Of a DNA stretch of 64,000 nt, positions 43,183 through 53,541 are shown in pieces. Position 1 is the stretch's first letter. Every line of letters starts with the position of its first letter. The notes below the pieces were generated by a model. The model saw only the letters and a list, made by a program, of their open reading frames with translations, was not told the origin of the DNA and did not search any database. This DNA is from Lantana camara (Eukaryota; Streptophyta; Magnoliopsida; Lamiales; Verbenaceae), in contig CM074862.1 of the NCBI GenBank assembly GCA_037501455.1, positions 65,441,501-65,505,500 of the forward strand, written 5' to 3'. The position numbers were made by a program, and so were the translations under genes.

Positions 43183-43318
43183 CGGTACCATACGAAGTCG
43201 AGGGGGAATCAATGAGTTTCAGATTAGATTTCGCCTGGACATAATAGAACCCCGCCCTCAGGGATGAGCAGGGTGAACGAGCCACTTGGAGCAGACTATT
43301 GAAATTGTGAATCGAGCG
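43183..43318 (-). pseudogene. Tat-B antisense gene 1, internal fragment
   Basis: The minus strand encodes LLQVARSPCSSLRAGFYYVQAKS and LKLIDSPSTSYG, matching aORF1 of Tat-A around 14480-14610. It is cut on the left by the chromoviral LTR ending at 43182 and on the right by the solo copia LTR. The gene continues at 45255. Confidence 0.85.
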
Positions 43319-44467
43319 TGTTAGGAATAGTGCCCTAGAAAGCCGATTGTATATCCGCTTTATGCTTTTCCTTATTGTAATCACAGACAATCTTTGAATG
43401 AAATAACGAATTGAGGCAACACTTCTTTATATGCTCTTGTTTGGTATGCGTTTACTTTATCTGTGCATGTATGAGAACTCCCCTAATCCTGATGACTTTA
43501 GGACTCTACCATTTAGGTGAAATGGTTCATGAAACAAGCCCTATATCACATAAGTCATGATTAGTAAAATACTCCAAGCCGATGAGTCCTACCGACAGTG
43601 GGAGTTTCAACCTGACTCCTCTATGGCTTGCTTGTGGGATCACGCCCTTAAGAAGGACCACCTTGTTTCATGGAGGTGCAAAGTGTATAGTTGATACGTG
43701 CGTGATACATGAGGGTGCTTACTTTAATAAGTAAGTTCACTAAGGTGCCCCGTGTGAGAACATTCCTAAATGGGAAAGGAAGTTTCTATTTCAGGAAATG
43801 GAAACTTCCAGATTAGGAAATATCTTACGAGTCATTGATATGATTAATTGATCCTTAAGACTTGAGGTTCCTTGTCACTTTATGAGCTAACTCTGTAGTC
43901 TTAGGTATAAGCTTTAAAGGGTGTCGCCTTAGACAACTGATTCAAGGCTTATGCTGGGGCTGCACAAGTGATTCATGAAAGTGAATGAGATTCAAGAAAG
44001 GACCTACACTTGCATTTGCAAGGTGATCTCTTATTGTGTAAGTCATTCATATGCCATATGGATTCCTTGGCCAAGGCAGTAGATCAAGACATCAAGAAAA
44101 GGGTTTCTTGGATTGAGATCAAATGGATATGAAATGCACTTAGCTTTAAGACCGGAGTATTAGGGTTCTGATTATTCCCTTACCCTAGATCTTGGTTGAG
44201 AGATAGAAAGTAGGAGGATTGTATCTCACATGAATCAATGAGTTAAAGGTTCTGTCGAATCCGAACATTCCAATTCAGATAGGGGTTAAACACCTGTTGC
44301 TAGACTATGGTCGTTTAATCTGTGGACTGATTAATTAATTAGTGAATTAATTAATTAGGTTCACTGCTAATTGAATTGAGAACCTAGAGGGTCACACATA
44401 ACAACTTGGTCACATGAGTTGAGGCTTTAAAATGATTAAACGAGTTAATCGGGCCGAGAGGGTTCCA

Positions 44468-44533
44468 CACGTGTGAAACCACACGTGTGGATCACGTGAG
44501 TGTCACGTGTCATTATGACACGTGTCTCACGTG
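44468..44533 (+). promoter_or_regulatory. Six CACGTG boxes in the solo copia LTR
   Basis: CACGTG begins at 44468, 44482, 44493, 44504, 44519 and 44528, six in 66 bp, most in ACACGTGT or TCACGTGA contexts. The last ones form a dyad around CATTATG. CACGTG is the plant G-box bound by bZIP and bHLH factors; many ABA-response elements have this core. The cluster is about 320 bp upstream of the TATA box. Confidence 0.85.
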
Positions 44534-44855
44534 AATATATATATTAAATAATTAATTTGTTAATTATTTAATAGACTTTGGTTTAATTTTGAATTAAAAA
44601 GAAAGTCTTATTTTGGAGAAAAATAATCTAGTTAATTAATTACGAATTAATTAATTAGATAAAACAAGTTATTTATTTTAAATAAATCAAGTATAAAATT
44701 ATCCAAAAATAGTTTGGATATTTTAGCTCTCTTAAAAGTTAACTTGAATTAGAATTCGAAGTCAAAGTTGGAAAATACTTGATGGTCAAGTAATAGGAGA
44801 GAGAGACCAAAACCCTAGCCCATAAGGACTAGGATTTTCGGCCAACCCTCTTTCC

Positions 44856-44863
44856 TATATATA
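44856..44863 (+). promoter_or_regulatory. TATA box of the solo copia LTR
   Basis: TATATATA within CCTATATATAGG, followed by a GGGGAGCTCGAGCTCCCC palindrome. Copia-3 has TATAAATA at the matching place (59902-59909). Confidence 0.6.
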
Positions 44864-45254
44864 GGGGAGCTCGAGCTCCCCTTGAGGCTAATTGGCAATG
44901 CTTTTGGTTCATGTGTTGAACACCATCCTTTCTCCAAGATAAACGAAACCCTAGGTTAAGCCTAAACACTAACTAGAGAACTAGCATCCTTACTCGTTAG
45001 ATTGTGATCAAGTTGGTGGACTATCTCTATAGAGCTTCAAGTTAGAAGTTTGAAGATTCGAGCTTTACCAAGGAGAGGGGATCAAGCCGCGAGAAGTGCG
45101 TTCTTGGGTGGCTTGAAACGCTTCAAGAAAGAATAAAAGAAAAGTAAGTTTTTTAACTCTACGAATTTGGATACACGATTGCGAGTCCAAGGTCTTTTTG
45201 TTGGAAAATTTTTAAATTTCCACTGCTTTCTGATTCGTATTTTCCTACAGAGCG

Positions 45255-45422
45255 CTCCTGCCCTGTACACTTCATCAGAATGATAAAGGCATTGATGAGG
45301 ACTATTCCATTGGGGACAATTTGTGAAGGGCTCATGTTCAGGTAATTTAAGATGCTCGCTATCGGAACTGGAATGGGGAACCTTAACCCCCTTACTACGC
45401 GTGGGTCCGCTTTTGCGTAATT
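45255..45422 (-). pseudogene. Tat-B antisense gene 1, second fragment
   Basis: Matches Tat-A around 14625-14785: the minus strand encodes words like the GLSPSQILPNGIALIN region in decayed form. It is followed at 45423 by Copia-2 leader sequence. About 350 bp of the gene (Tat-A 14785-15140) are missing before it resumes at about 49012. Confidence 0.75.
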
Positions 45423-48400
45423 TATTGGCTAAATTTAAATTCTCGCGAAAGCATGTTAGGTGATCATGGGTTTAGATCTATGTATGGTTTTAATTTATGC
45501 ACATGGATGGTTTAAATTGGGGTTGGAGCACTATAGTTGCGTTTTTCAATTGAGGTCGGAGCCTCACTTATGTGCGTATTGTTATGTGATTTATTATGTG
45601 GCTTTCCATATTACTGTTTTTGAGGCCGGGGTATGCCCCGTGTAATTGTCTAAGGCCAATATGAAGATTGAGCCTTATTACTTTATGTCTTTTTCTTTTT
45701 ATTGTAATTTGAGAGTAGAGATAGGTGGTGAGGTTTTATTTTCATTTTGGAGACAATGCACCCATGGAGTGAGATGGACCACATTCAAGTAACAAGGAGG
45801 CCATAAGTGAAGACCCCTCAAAATGTTAGGGAGGGGAATCTCAATTGTAAAAATGTAATAGAGTTAGGGCTGGTATTTTGGTACCGCTTTCCGTTATGTG
45901 ATTTAAACTGTTTATGTGGCATGTATGTTAGAACTTGTGATTGTGGAGTGGCTCCCACATACCACGCATAAGATAGGTAGAACCCATGATCATTACATGT
46001 TAGTTTCATGCTAGGACATGTTATCTGTTTATGTGCTTGTTTGAAATGCATTTAAGTGTACTTGCATTAATCAAGACTAATAAAATTGGATAACATATAT
46101 GTTGGTGAGGTCGAACCGGAGAACTCTCCGGTTGATTCGAAAATTCCCATTAAATATTAAGCTAATTTCGAACAAATAGGTGTTTAATTCGAGATGCATT
46201 TTGAATTAAATTCCTAGCATTCCATCAATAGGTTTTAAGTTTAGTAAGTGAAGCTAGTTATTATCCGCGAGTCGTGGGATAGTTAGTGGAGCTTATTAGT
46301 TCTTAGTTACCTAATTGATCATTTTAAATGATCAATATTTCGTGATCAATTTTAGTAAGGGCGATGTCCACGAGTCGTGGGTCGTTCGAACTAAGTTTTG
46401 GTCATGATCTTATGATTGATGGGTCTAGCTTAACACCTAAGTAAATATGGATGTCGCACGAGTCATGGGTCCATATTGAAAGATAGGTGATGCAAAAACA
46501 ATTACTAAGAGTTCTAAAGGTGTTAGAATTGGTAAGTTGTACCTACCTAGGGTTTTACTTAGAATGTCCGCGAGTCGTGGGTTCGAGGTAAAATGCCTAG
46601 GATCTTAGTACCCATTGGGAAACATGTTCCTCTTAAATCTTTGGGAATTATAGATCTTTGAAAAACAGCGGGAGCTACATTAGATTAAAGACCTTATCTT
46701 TGTATATCGTTATAATTCAGCATGCTCACTAGTTCTCTGTTTTACCTTTTAGGTCGTAGATTCTGTGATTCTCTACGTGTTTTGAAATGGCAACCAAAAA
46801 CCCTCTAGTATCGATCCTCGAGTCAAACAAGTTGACTGGTCCCAACTATTCTGATTGGCTGAGGAATCTAAAAATCATTTTAGATTCTGAGAAGAGAACT
46901 TATGTTCTCTTCGAAGGGGAGCCTAGTCCCGAAGGGGAGGCTCCCACTTGGGCCGAGCGGGACACGATTCAGAAGTGGAAGGATGATAATCTCCAAGCCC
47001 GTTGCCTTATGTTAGCTAACATGTCTCCGGACTTGCAAAGGCAACATGAGGCCATGGAATTCGCTTGGGAGATTTACGACCACTTAGAGCAACTTTACCA
47101 CCCTCATGAACGTGTTACAAGGTATAACACTTCAAAGGAATTGTTCCACTTAATAATGAGGGAAGGTTCAAGTGTCCATGAATATGGACTCAAGTTTCTT
47201 GCCCTTACTAAGAAACTTGCCTCCATGGACATGCCACTGAAAGATGAGCTTTCAGTGGATTTGCTGCTAGCTTCGCTCCCATCATCATTCAACCCATTTG
47301 TCCTTAATTTCAACATGAATCATGTTGGTGCTACTGTAGCTGCGCTGATTAGTCAGCTTGTGATTGCTGAAAGCACGATCAAGAAGGACAATAAGGTTTT
47401 GATGGTGAATGCTCCATCTTCCTCTTCTGGGCCTTCTAAAGGTAAGGGCAAGAGAGCCCAAAAGAAGAAGAAGAAACCCCTTAGGCCCACTGGTGGCGTT
47501 TAAAAGGGGAAGGCCCAAAAGAAGAAGCGAGATCAGAAAGAGGATGTTTGTTTCCATTGTGGCAAAGCGGGACATTGGAGGAGAAACTGCCCAGAGTACA
47601 AGGCTACTCTAAAGAAAGGTATCTTTCTCGTTGAAGTAAATCTTTCTATTAATTCTAGTTCTTGGGTACTTGATACCGGTTGTGGAACTCATATCTGTAA
47701 TGATGTATAGATGCTAAGTGAAGTCCAACAACTCAAAGAAGGAGAATGTGTCTTGAAGATCGGCGATGGCTTAAACGTTGAAGCTCGAGCTTTAGGCACA
47801 ATTTGATTAGATTTAGGTAGTTTTGAGTTAGTCCTAAATAAAGTCCTTTATGTACCGAGCATTATTCGTAATATAATTTCTGTTCCAATTTTAGATTGTC
47901 AAGGTTATGAAACTTATATTAAGAATGGTAAATACTTTATCAAACGGAACAACTCTTCCATTCACATCAGTACTCTAAGTAATGGACTTTATCTAACTCA
48001 GAATATCAATATTATGAATATACAACAAGAAACAAAGCGTAAGACAGATGACAAAGTTTCAGCTCCCTTATGGCATGCTAGATTAGGACACATTTCCAAG
48101 AACAGAATTAGCAAGATAAACACTTTAGGATCATTCTCTGAAAATGATCTTAAGGAGTTAACTTCTTGCGAATCCTGTCTCAAAGGAAAGATGTCCAAAG
48201 TCCCTTTTAAAGGAACTGTGGAACATGCCATTAAGGTTTTGGATTTGATCCATACTGATGTTTGTGGACCGCTTAGTGTAAGCACAAGAAACAATCATCA
48301 GTATTTCATAACCTTTACCGATGACTTTAGTCGATATGGTTATGTATACTTAATGAAGTATAAATCTGAAGCTTTTGAGAAATTCTTAGAATTTCAAAAG

Positions 48401-49005
48401 GAGGTTGAGAACCATACTGGTCACAAGATCAAAGCACTTCGATCTGATCGAGGAGGCGAGCATCTTAGTGAAGAATTCCTTAATCATCTCAAAGATAATG
48501 GGATTATCTCTCAGTGGACTCCTCCGGGAACTCCTCAGCTTAATGGAGTTTCTGAGAGAAGGAATCGAACCCTACTAGATATGGTTCGTTCCATGATGAG
48601 TTTCACTGACTTACCACCTTCTTGCTGGGGTTATGCCCTAGAAAGTGCAGCAAAGATTTTGAATCTAGTTCCCTCTAAGTCAGTCCCTAAAACGCCCTAT
48701 GAAATGTGGCATGGTAAAATCCCTAGTTATTCTTACTTAAGAATTTGGGGTTGTCCTGCTTACGTGAAGAGGACAGTGGGAGATAAGTTAGAATCTCGTT
48801 CTAACTTATGCTACTTTGTAGGTTATCCTGAGGAATCAATAGGATACTACTTCTATGATCAATCTGAGCAAAAGGTGCTTGTTTCCAGAAATGCCACTTT
48901 TCTTGAGGAACCGTTCCTTAAAGAAAAGAAAGGGAAGATCATAGAATTAGAGGAAGTACAAAGTGAGCCCACGCCACCCACTGAAGAGACGTCCCCTTCT
49001 GATCC
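45423..49005 (+). mobile_element. Copia-2: internal part of a copia element without LTRs
   Basis: Leader (45423-46786), gag, protease and integrase of the same family as Copia-3, ending within the region after integrase. Neither LTR nor primer site is present; the left end begins inside the leader and the right end stops before reverse transcriptase. Both ends abut Tat-B antisense-gene sequence, with about 350 bp of the host element missing, so deletions trimmed both sides. Confidence 0.85.
46265..46584 (+). repeat. Four copies of a CACGAGTCGTG motif in the Copia-2 leader
   Basis: Motif of form GATGTCNCACGAGTCGTGGGTC at about 46265-46279 (partial), 46363-46383, 46450-46472 and 46563-46584, 87 to 113 bp apart. 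Its core CACGAGTCGTG is a near-palindrome with one central unpaired base. Copia-3 has the same four at nearly the same spacing (61867-62194). Confidence 0.88.
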
Positions 49006-49087
49006 CTTGGCTCTCCACCTCCCAAACCAAATCCATCTCTTCAAAGAGATAGTCTACTCCACCAGGATTCCTTTCCCCTATGGGTGA
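46787..49087 (+). pseudogene. Copia-2 Gag-protease-integrase
   Basis: One frame starting MATKNPLVSILESNK. Gag (UBN2 type) runs to a Lys-rich segment (KKKKKPLRP), then a CCHC knuckle CFHCGKAGHWRRNC (about 47547-47590). Protease has WVLDTGCGTH with an intact Asp-Thr-Gly. Integrase has the HHCC domain (HARLGH...CESCLKGK), Asp in IHTDVCGP, Asp in LRSDRGGEH and Glu in NGVSERRNRT. Stops: TAA 47501, TAG 47708, TGA 47804. No frameshift. Copia homology fades near 49005; the last residues of the open frame are read from antisense-gene DNA of Tat-B. Reverse transcriptase and RNase H are missing. Confidence 0.88.
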
Positions 49088-49234
49088 CACGGCGGCATTA
49101 AGATCTTCATCCCTAGCCTAGTCAAAAATTTATGCTACTGTTTCGTGATGAGAGGTAGGATTGTGGGAAGGGGTACTAAAACTCTCCATATCGTCTAACT
49201 CCCTAACAACCTCATCGATATATTCATTGGACAT
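49012..49234 (-). pseudogene. Tat-B antisense gene 1, N-terminal fragment
   Basis: Starts with ATG at 49234 and reads toward lower coordinates. It contains the conserved stretch read as LFKE.. (CATCTCTTCAAAGAGAT on the plus strand, near 49030), as in Tat-A (about 15155) and Tat-C (52713). Decayed. Its upstream region to 49780 resembles the same region of Tat-A. Confidence 0.7.
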
Positions 49235-49780
49235 GGCGGATGGTAAATGATAGATGGAATGAAAATGGGGAAGAAGACAGAGAGACCTACTATTCTAAGG
49301 TTAGAAAAAGAAAAGTTAGAAAAGATTTAAGGAAATACCTAAGGTTCTTGGAAGTTTTGAAGGTTGCTTGAGGTCTATGGAGAATGTAAAGAAATCTCTA
49401 CGAAATTCTGAGTGCACTGAAGGGGTTATGTGTGAAAGGGAACAAATGGGTGAGCAAATCTCTATTAATTATAAGGAAGAGAGTTCGTGGGATCCGTGCA
49501 ATAAATTCAAAAGTTGCAATCATTCTCGCCTAGGTAACTACCCACTTTTGTGAACCGTCGCCCATTTCCCCATGTTCACGCGCTGTTTCCTGAAAAGGCG
49601 CACCCACTCTCTTAAGCAACATTTAATGCCTGACATCTTGAGCGGTCAAATTGAAAGGAATGCATTAAATGCGACCTCAGTACAAATCCCTCTAGTGAAC
49701 AAACTCCCCGCCAAAGGATGACCCTCGAGGTTTTGAAAGTCTGAATTCTACAGTCTACATTAATTACTGTGAACTACAAA

Positions 49781-50624
49781 ATTGGGGGGCAAAATGATGT
49801 GGCTAAAATACGCTCTGGACATGTACGTGACACGTGGCCCAGTCCCAGTGTTACACCGTGGCACCTCAAGGACACCTCAAACCCCCCCTCGCGGTTAAGC
49901 GTTCCCCTTGAGGAGATAACCGCTCTATCTTCTCAAGGAATCTTGGCCTCCTCGAGCGGGTGAACGACGTTGGCGATATGGACGCCACGCGACCCTCGGG
50001 GCTACCTTTGAGCTCACCCTCGAGGGCATTCTTCCATCATCATGAAGGCGAAACCATTCCCTTCACTACAACGCTTTTGGTCCAGATGTCCCCTCGGACC
50101 TGCGAAGCCCCCAAAGCCCATATCAAAAATCGACCGTGCTTGACTCTCGGTAACAACCCTAAAAGGCTCTTTGACATATAGTACACACCGGCGCACCTGC
50201 CACTGTTGTCGGCCACCAACTTTTTCGTAGGCTTTTGCTGGAGATCCCTTTTAAAGGCTTCTCATTACGCCACGTGTCTAGGGCAACACTAATGCAGGAC
50301 CACACGGTGCTAAATTACTAAAGGGACCTGACCCTGACCTATAAATACTGAGAATCCTCCATGCTCTGTAAGCAAGCTTCATACACTAAGCTCTGTTTTA
50401 TCTTCATCTTCTTCATCACTTGAAGACTGACTTGAGCGTCGGAGAGTCAAACTGGGAATCACCCCCCATTCCCCCAGCTTTGCGTTCTGACTGTTTTGGT
50501 GTTTGTTCCTAGCAGGTTGAAACCACTCCATTTCGGCGATCCTTGCCTGAATCCTTGATCTCTGTTTCCCCACACAAACAAATTCTAAAGTGTTGGGTTT
50601 GCCACATCGGATTAGACCCCATCA
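49781..50624 (+). repeat. Tat-B polypurine tract and 3' LTR
   Basis: Tract ATTGGGGGGCAAAA (49781-49794), then an LTR from TGATGTGGCT (49795) to CCCCATCA (50624), 830 bp, with a TATA box at 50340-50347. It belongs to a sister family of Tat-A: the ends, tract and layout agree but the sequence is much diverged. It is closer to the LTR of Tat-C. The 5' half of Tat-B is not in the window. Confidence 0.88.
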
Positions 50625-51149
50625 ATTTTCAGTTTTGACCCTAAAGTTTATAAAATCTTCCCAAAAAATCCTAAAATCCTCAATATTTTAGTAATTGATG
50701 TAAACTTTTTAATTTTTTTTTTTTGTAAAGTTTTATTTTGTTTTCAAGATTATTTATAATACTGAAATTTAAATCTTAATAATATATTTCTAAATCTTTT
50801 TCTAACTTTTTTTTAATTTTTTTTTTTTTTGATATTTTATAAGTTGTTTTTGTATTTTATTCATTATAATCATATTATTTGTAGGCATATATTTTTCATT
50901 TCTTATAAATTTTTTATTTTTCTTTCTTATATGGGAATTAAATCTTTTTTAGTAAAAAGTCGTAATTTTTTCAATTTTTGTAATTTCTTTAATAATTTTT
51001 CTTCCTTAAATATTTCACTTTCTATTTTTTCTAAACATTTTATAAGAAAATTTTTATATCTTTTATTCATATTTTAGGAAATATAGGGTTTTTGTTTATG
51101 GCAGTTTTTGAAACACGGGATTTTTTATGATAGTTTGCCATAACATAGC
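50625..51149. other. T-rich spacer between two opposed Tat elements
   Basis: 525 bp, extremely T-rich on the plus strand with several T tracts of 8-14. It contains no gene. It is the only stretch in the window that I cannot assign to an LTR element, so it may be older host DNA or a small degraded element. Its strong T over A bias on one strand is unusual. Confidence 0.6.
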
Positions 51150-52004
51150 TAATGGGGTCTGATCCTAGGTGGCAAACTCCAACACTTTAGAATTTGTTTT
51201 TGTGGGGAAACAAAGACAGTAAGCTTAGGCAAAGGTCGCCGGAGATGATTGGGTTCTACCTGCTAGGAACAAACACAAAAGGATCAGAAGGCCAAGCTTG
51301 GAAAATGGGGGGTGATACCCAATTTGGCTCTCCGACGCTCAAGTCAGATGGTGAATGAAGAAGATGGAGTATGTAAAACAGAGCTTGAGAGAACGAAGCT
51401 TGGTTACAGAGCATGTGTGAGATCTACATATTTATAGTTGAGGGTCAAGCCCCTTTTGGTAATTGTTTCCATGTGGTCCTGCATGGATGTTGCCCTAGCC
51501 ACGTGGCGCAATGTGGAGTCTCGGAAAGGTATATCCTGCAAAAGCCTATGAAAAGGTTGGTGGCGGCAACAGTGGTAGGTGCGCGGGCATGTACTGTGTG
51601 TCAGAGAGCCTTTTGGGGTTGTTACCAAGGGCTAGGCACCCTCGGGTTTGGATAAGGGTTTTATGGGCTTGCATGGTCCGAAGGGACGCCTGGGCCAAAA
51701 GCACGATTATGGAGAGAGTAGCTTTACCCTTGTGATGTCGAGAAGGGGAGGGGGGGTACTCTCGAGTGTCAGTTTGGGAGCACCCTCTAGGGTTGAACAG
51801 TGTCCGTACCTGAAATATAGTCCATGCGCTCGGGAAGGTCAAAATCATTTGTGATGATGGGATGATCATTTCCTCGAGGGGAACACCCAATCGCTAGTGA
51901 TGATTTGAAGTGTCCTTGACATATCACGCTGTGATGCGAGGATTGGGCCACATGTCTCTTACGTGTCACAAGCGTGATTTAGCCCCATCATTTAGCCCCC
52001 CAAT
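51150..52004 (-). repeat. Tat-C 3' LTR and polypurine tract
   Basis: Reversed Tat LTR, 51150-51990, 841 bp; on the plus strand it starts TAATGGGGTC (terminal base changed from TGATG) and ends GCCCCATCA. The reversed tract TTTAGCCCCCCAATT follows. A reversed TATA box is at 51429-51436. Its position left of the antisense genes shows that Tat-C runs on the minus strand. Confidence 0.88.
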
Positions 52005-52308
52005 TCTGCAGTTCACAGAGATGTGGACTGTAGAATTCAAAAACTTCTAAATCTCTAGGGCCATTCCTTGGCGGGCAAGTTTTATGCTTGCGACCTCAGC
52101 TCTGAGGCCACATTTAATGCAGTCCTTTCACCTTGACCGCTCGAGGTGTCAGGTATTTAATGTTGTTGGGGCGAGTGGGTGCGCCTTTTTAGGAAACGGT
52201 GGGTGAACCTTGGGACGTGTGCGACAGTTCACAAAAGTGGACAGTTACCTAGGCGGGAATGATTGCAATTTTTGAATTAATCGCACAAATCCCACCAACT
52301 CCCATCCT

Positions 52309-52316
52309 TATAAATA
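52309..52316 (+). promoter_or_regulatory. TATA box for the antisense genes of Tat-C
   Basis: TATAAATA, 212 bp upstream of the aORF1 start at 52528 and outside the LTR; counterpart of 15684-15691 in Tat-A. The surrounding text (AAATCCC...CTTATAAATAAGGA) is conserved between the two. Confidence 0.6.
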
Positions 52317-52527
52317 AGGATTTTCCTTCATTCTTATTCCTTCTTCACGAAATCAATTCCATAGCACTAAAGGACTTCTAGAGATTTTCTCACATTCTCC
52401 AGAGAACTTCAAGCACCTTCAAGCACTTTATTTTCATGGTTCTTCACTAACTTCTTTTTTGCTAACCTTTAGATCAGTAGGTTCCCTTCTTCTTTATCCT
52501 CACCACTTCTTTTACCCAGAATTAGCC

Positions 52528-53541
52528 ATGTCTAAAGAAATTATTGAAGCAACAGTGAGGGAGATTGAGGATATGGCAAGCTCTAGTTCTCCCTCCCATA
52601 ATCCTACCCCACATCATGAAACAATGGGAGAAATGTTTGCCAAAACTAGAGATGAAGATCTCGATACCACCGTTTTAGCCATGGAGGAAAGAAATCCCAG
52701 TGGGGTTGATCATCTCTTTGAAGAGATGGACTTGGTATTGGAGGCAGAGTGCCAGGGTGTTACACTGCCCTTGACAGAGAGTATCATTAACCCTCAATGA
52801 AATATGGGGACTGTAGCTGTTCCCGGCCCCATTCAGGAGGAGGTGGTCGGACCTTCAGAGGAGCCCCTAGCCAATCGCAGAAGGAGGACTAAGAAATCCA
52901 CTGAGGGAGAAAGTTCAGGCATGCAGGCTACTGAGAGAACCCCTGATGAGATTCAGAGTACCATAACCACGGGAGATTTAATCACCATGAGCGCTCCAAG
53001 ATATTGGGATGAGCGATTTACATATCAGATCCCAACGGAGCACGAGAGGGCTAATAACCCTCCCCTCGGAGAAATAATAGTGTATAGGAATGCAGTAGAG
53101 GCAGGAGGGCTAAGATTTCCAATTTCTATTCCGGTGGAAAGTATTCTCAATTGTTTGAATCTGAGCCCTTCTCAAATTGTCCCAAATGGCATAGCCCTCA
53201 TAAATGCCTTTGTAATCCCGATGAAGTATACTGGAAATGAGCCCTCAATCCATAACTTTAATAGCCTTTTCTAGGTGGCCCGTTCACCACGTTCATCCCC
53301 GAGGGTTAGCTGCTATTATGTTTAAGCAAAATCCAATTTAAGATTAATAGATACACCCTCGATGTCGTATGACGCGTAGTAGATGGAAATATTCTTTTTT
53401 GTGAGAGCCCCCGAGGGCGATGATTTTGGCGTCCCACGAGAGTGGTTATCCATGGAGAGGGGCCTCTTGTAAAGTCCCGCTTATAGCCCCTATTCCCTTT
53501 ATCATGGGCTCAGGATTTGGCCCTCGCGATGAGGAACGCTG
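52528..53541 (+). pseudogene. Tat-C antisense gene 1, first part
   Basis: Starts MSKEIIEATVREIEDMASSS. It includes GVDHLFEEMD, a Lys/Arg-rich segment RRRRTKKS, then the domain with GGLRFPISIP and LSPSQIVPNGIALIN shared with Tat-A. In-frame stops at 52798-52800 (TGA) and 53272-53274 (TAG), plus two more near 53370. Reading beyond them still matches Tat-A (VARSP, then the IHGEGPL motif near 53452). The solo LTR S3 interrupts it at 53542; the last codons are at 56215-56324. Confidence 0.82.

Larger units (their letters stand above)
43319..45249 (+). mobile_element. Solo copia LTR (1931 bp)
   Basis: Starts TGTTAGGAATAGTGCCC and ends TTTCCTACA, with a perfect target duplication GAGCG (43314-43318 and 45250-45254). 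The antisense-gene reading resumes right after it, so this is a clean insertion that later lost its interior by LTR-LTR recombination. It belongs to the same family as the LTR of Copia-3 (58276-60288). U3 holds six CACGTG boxes (44468-44533) and a TATA box (44856-44863). Confidence 0.93.

Noticed and set aside
46363..46383. CACGAGTCGTG leader repeats considered as tRNA-like or as restriction-type operator sites
   Set aside because: No cloverleaf can be formed from the surroundings, and the context is a retrotransposon leader.
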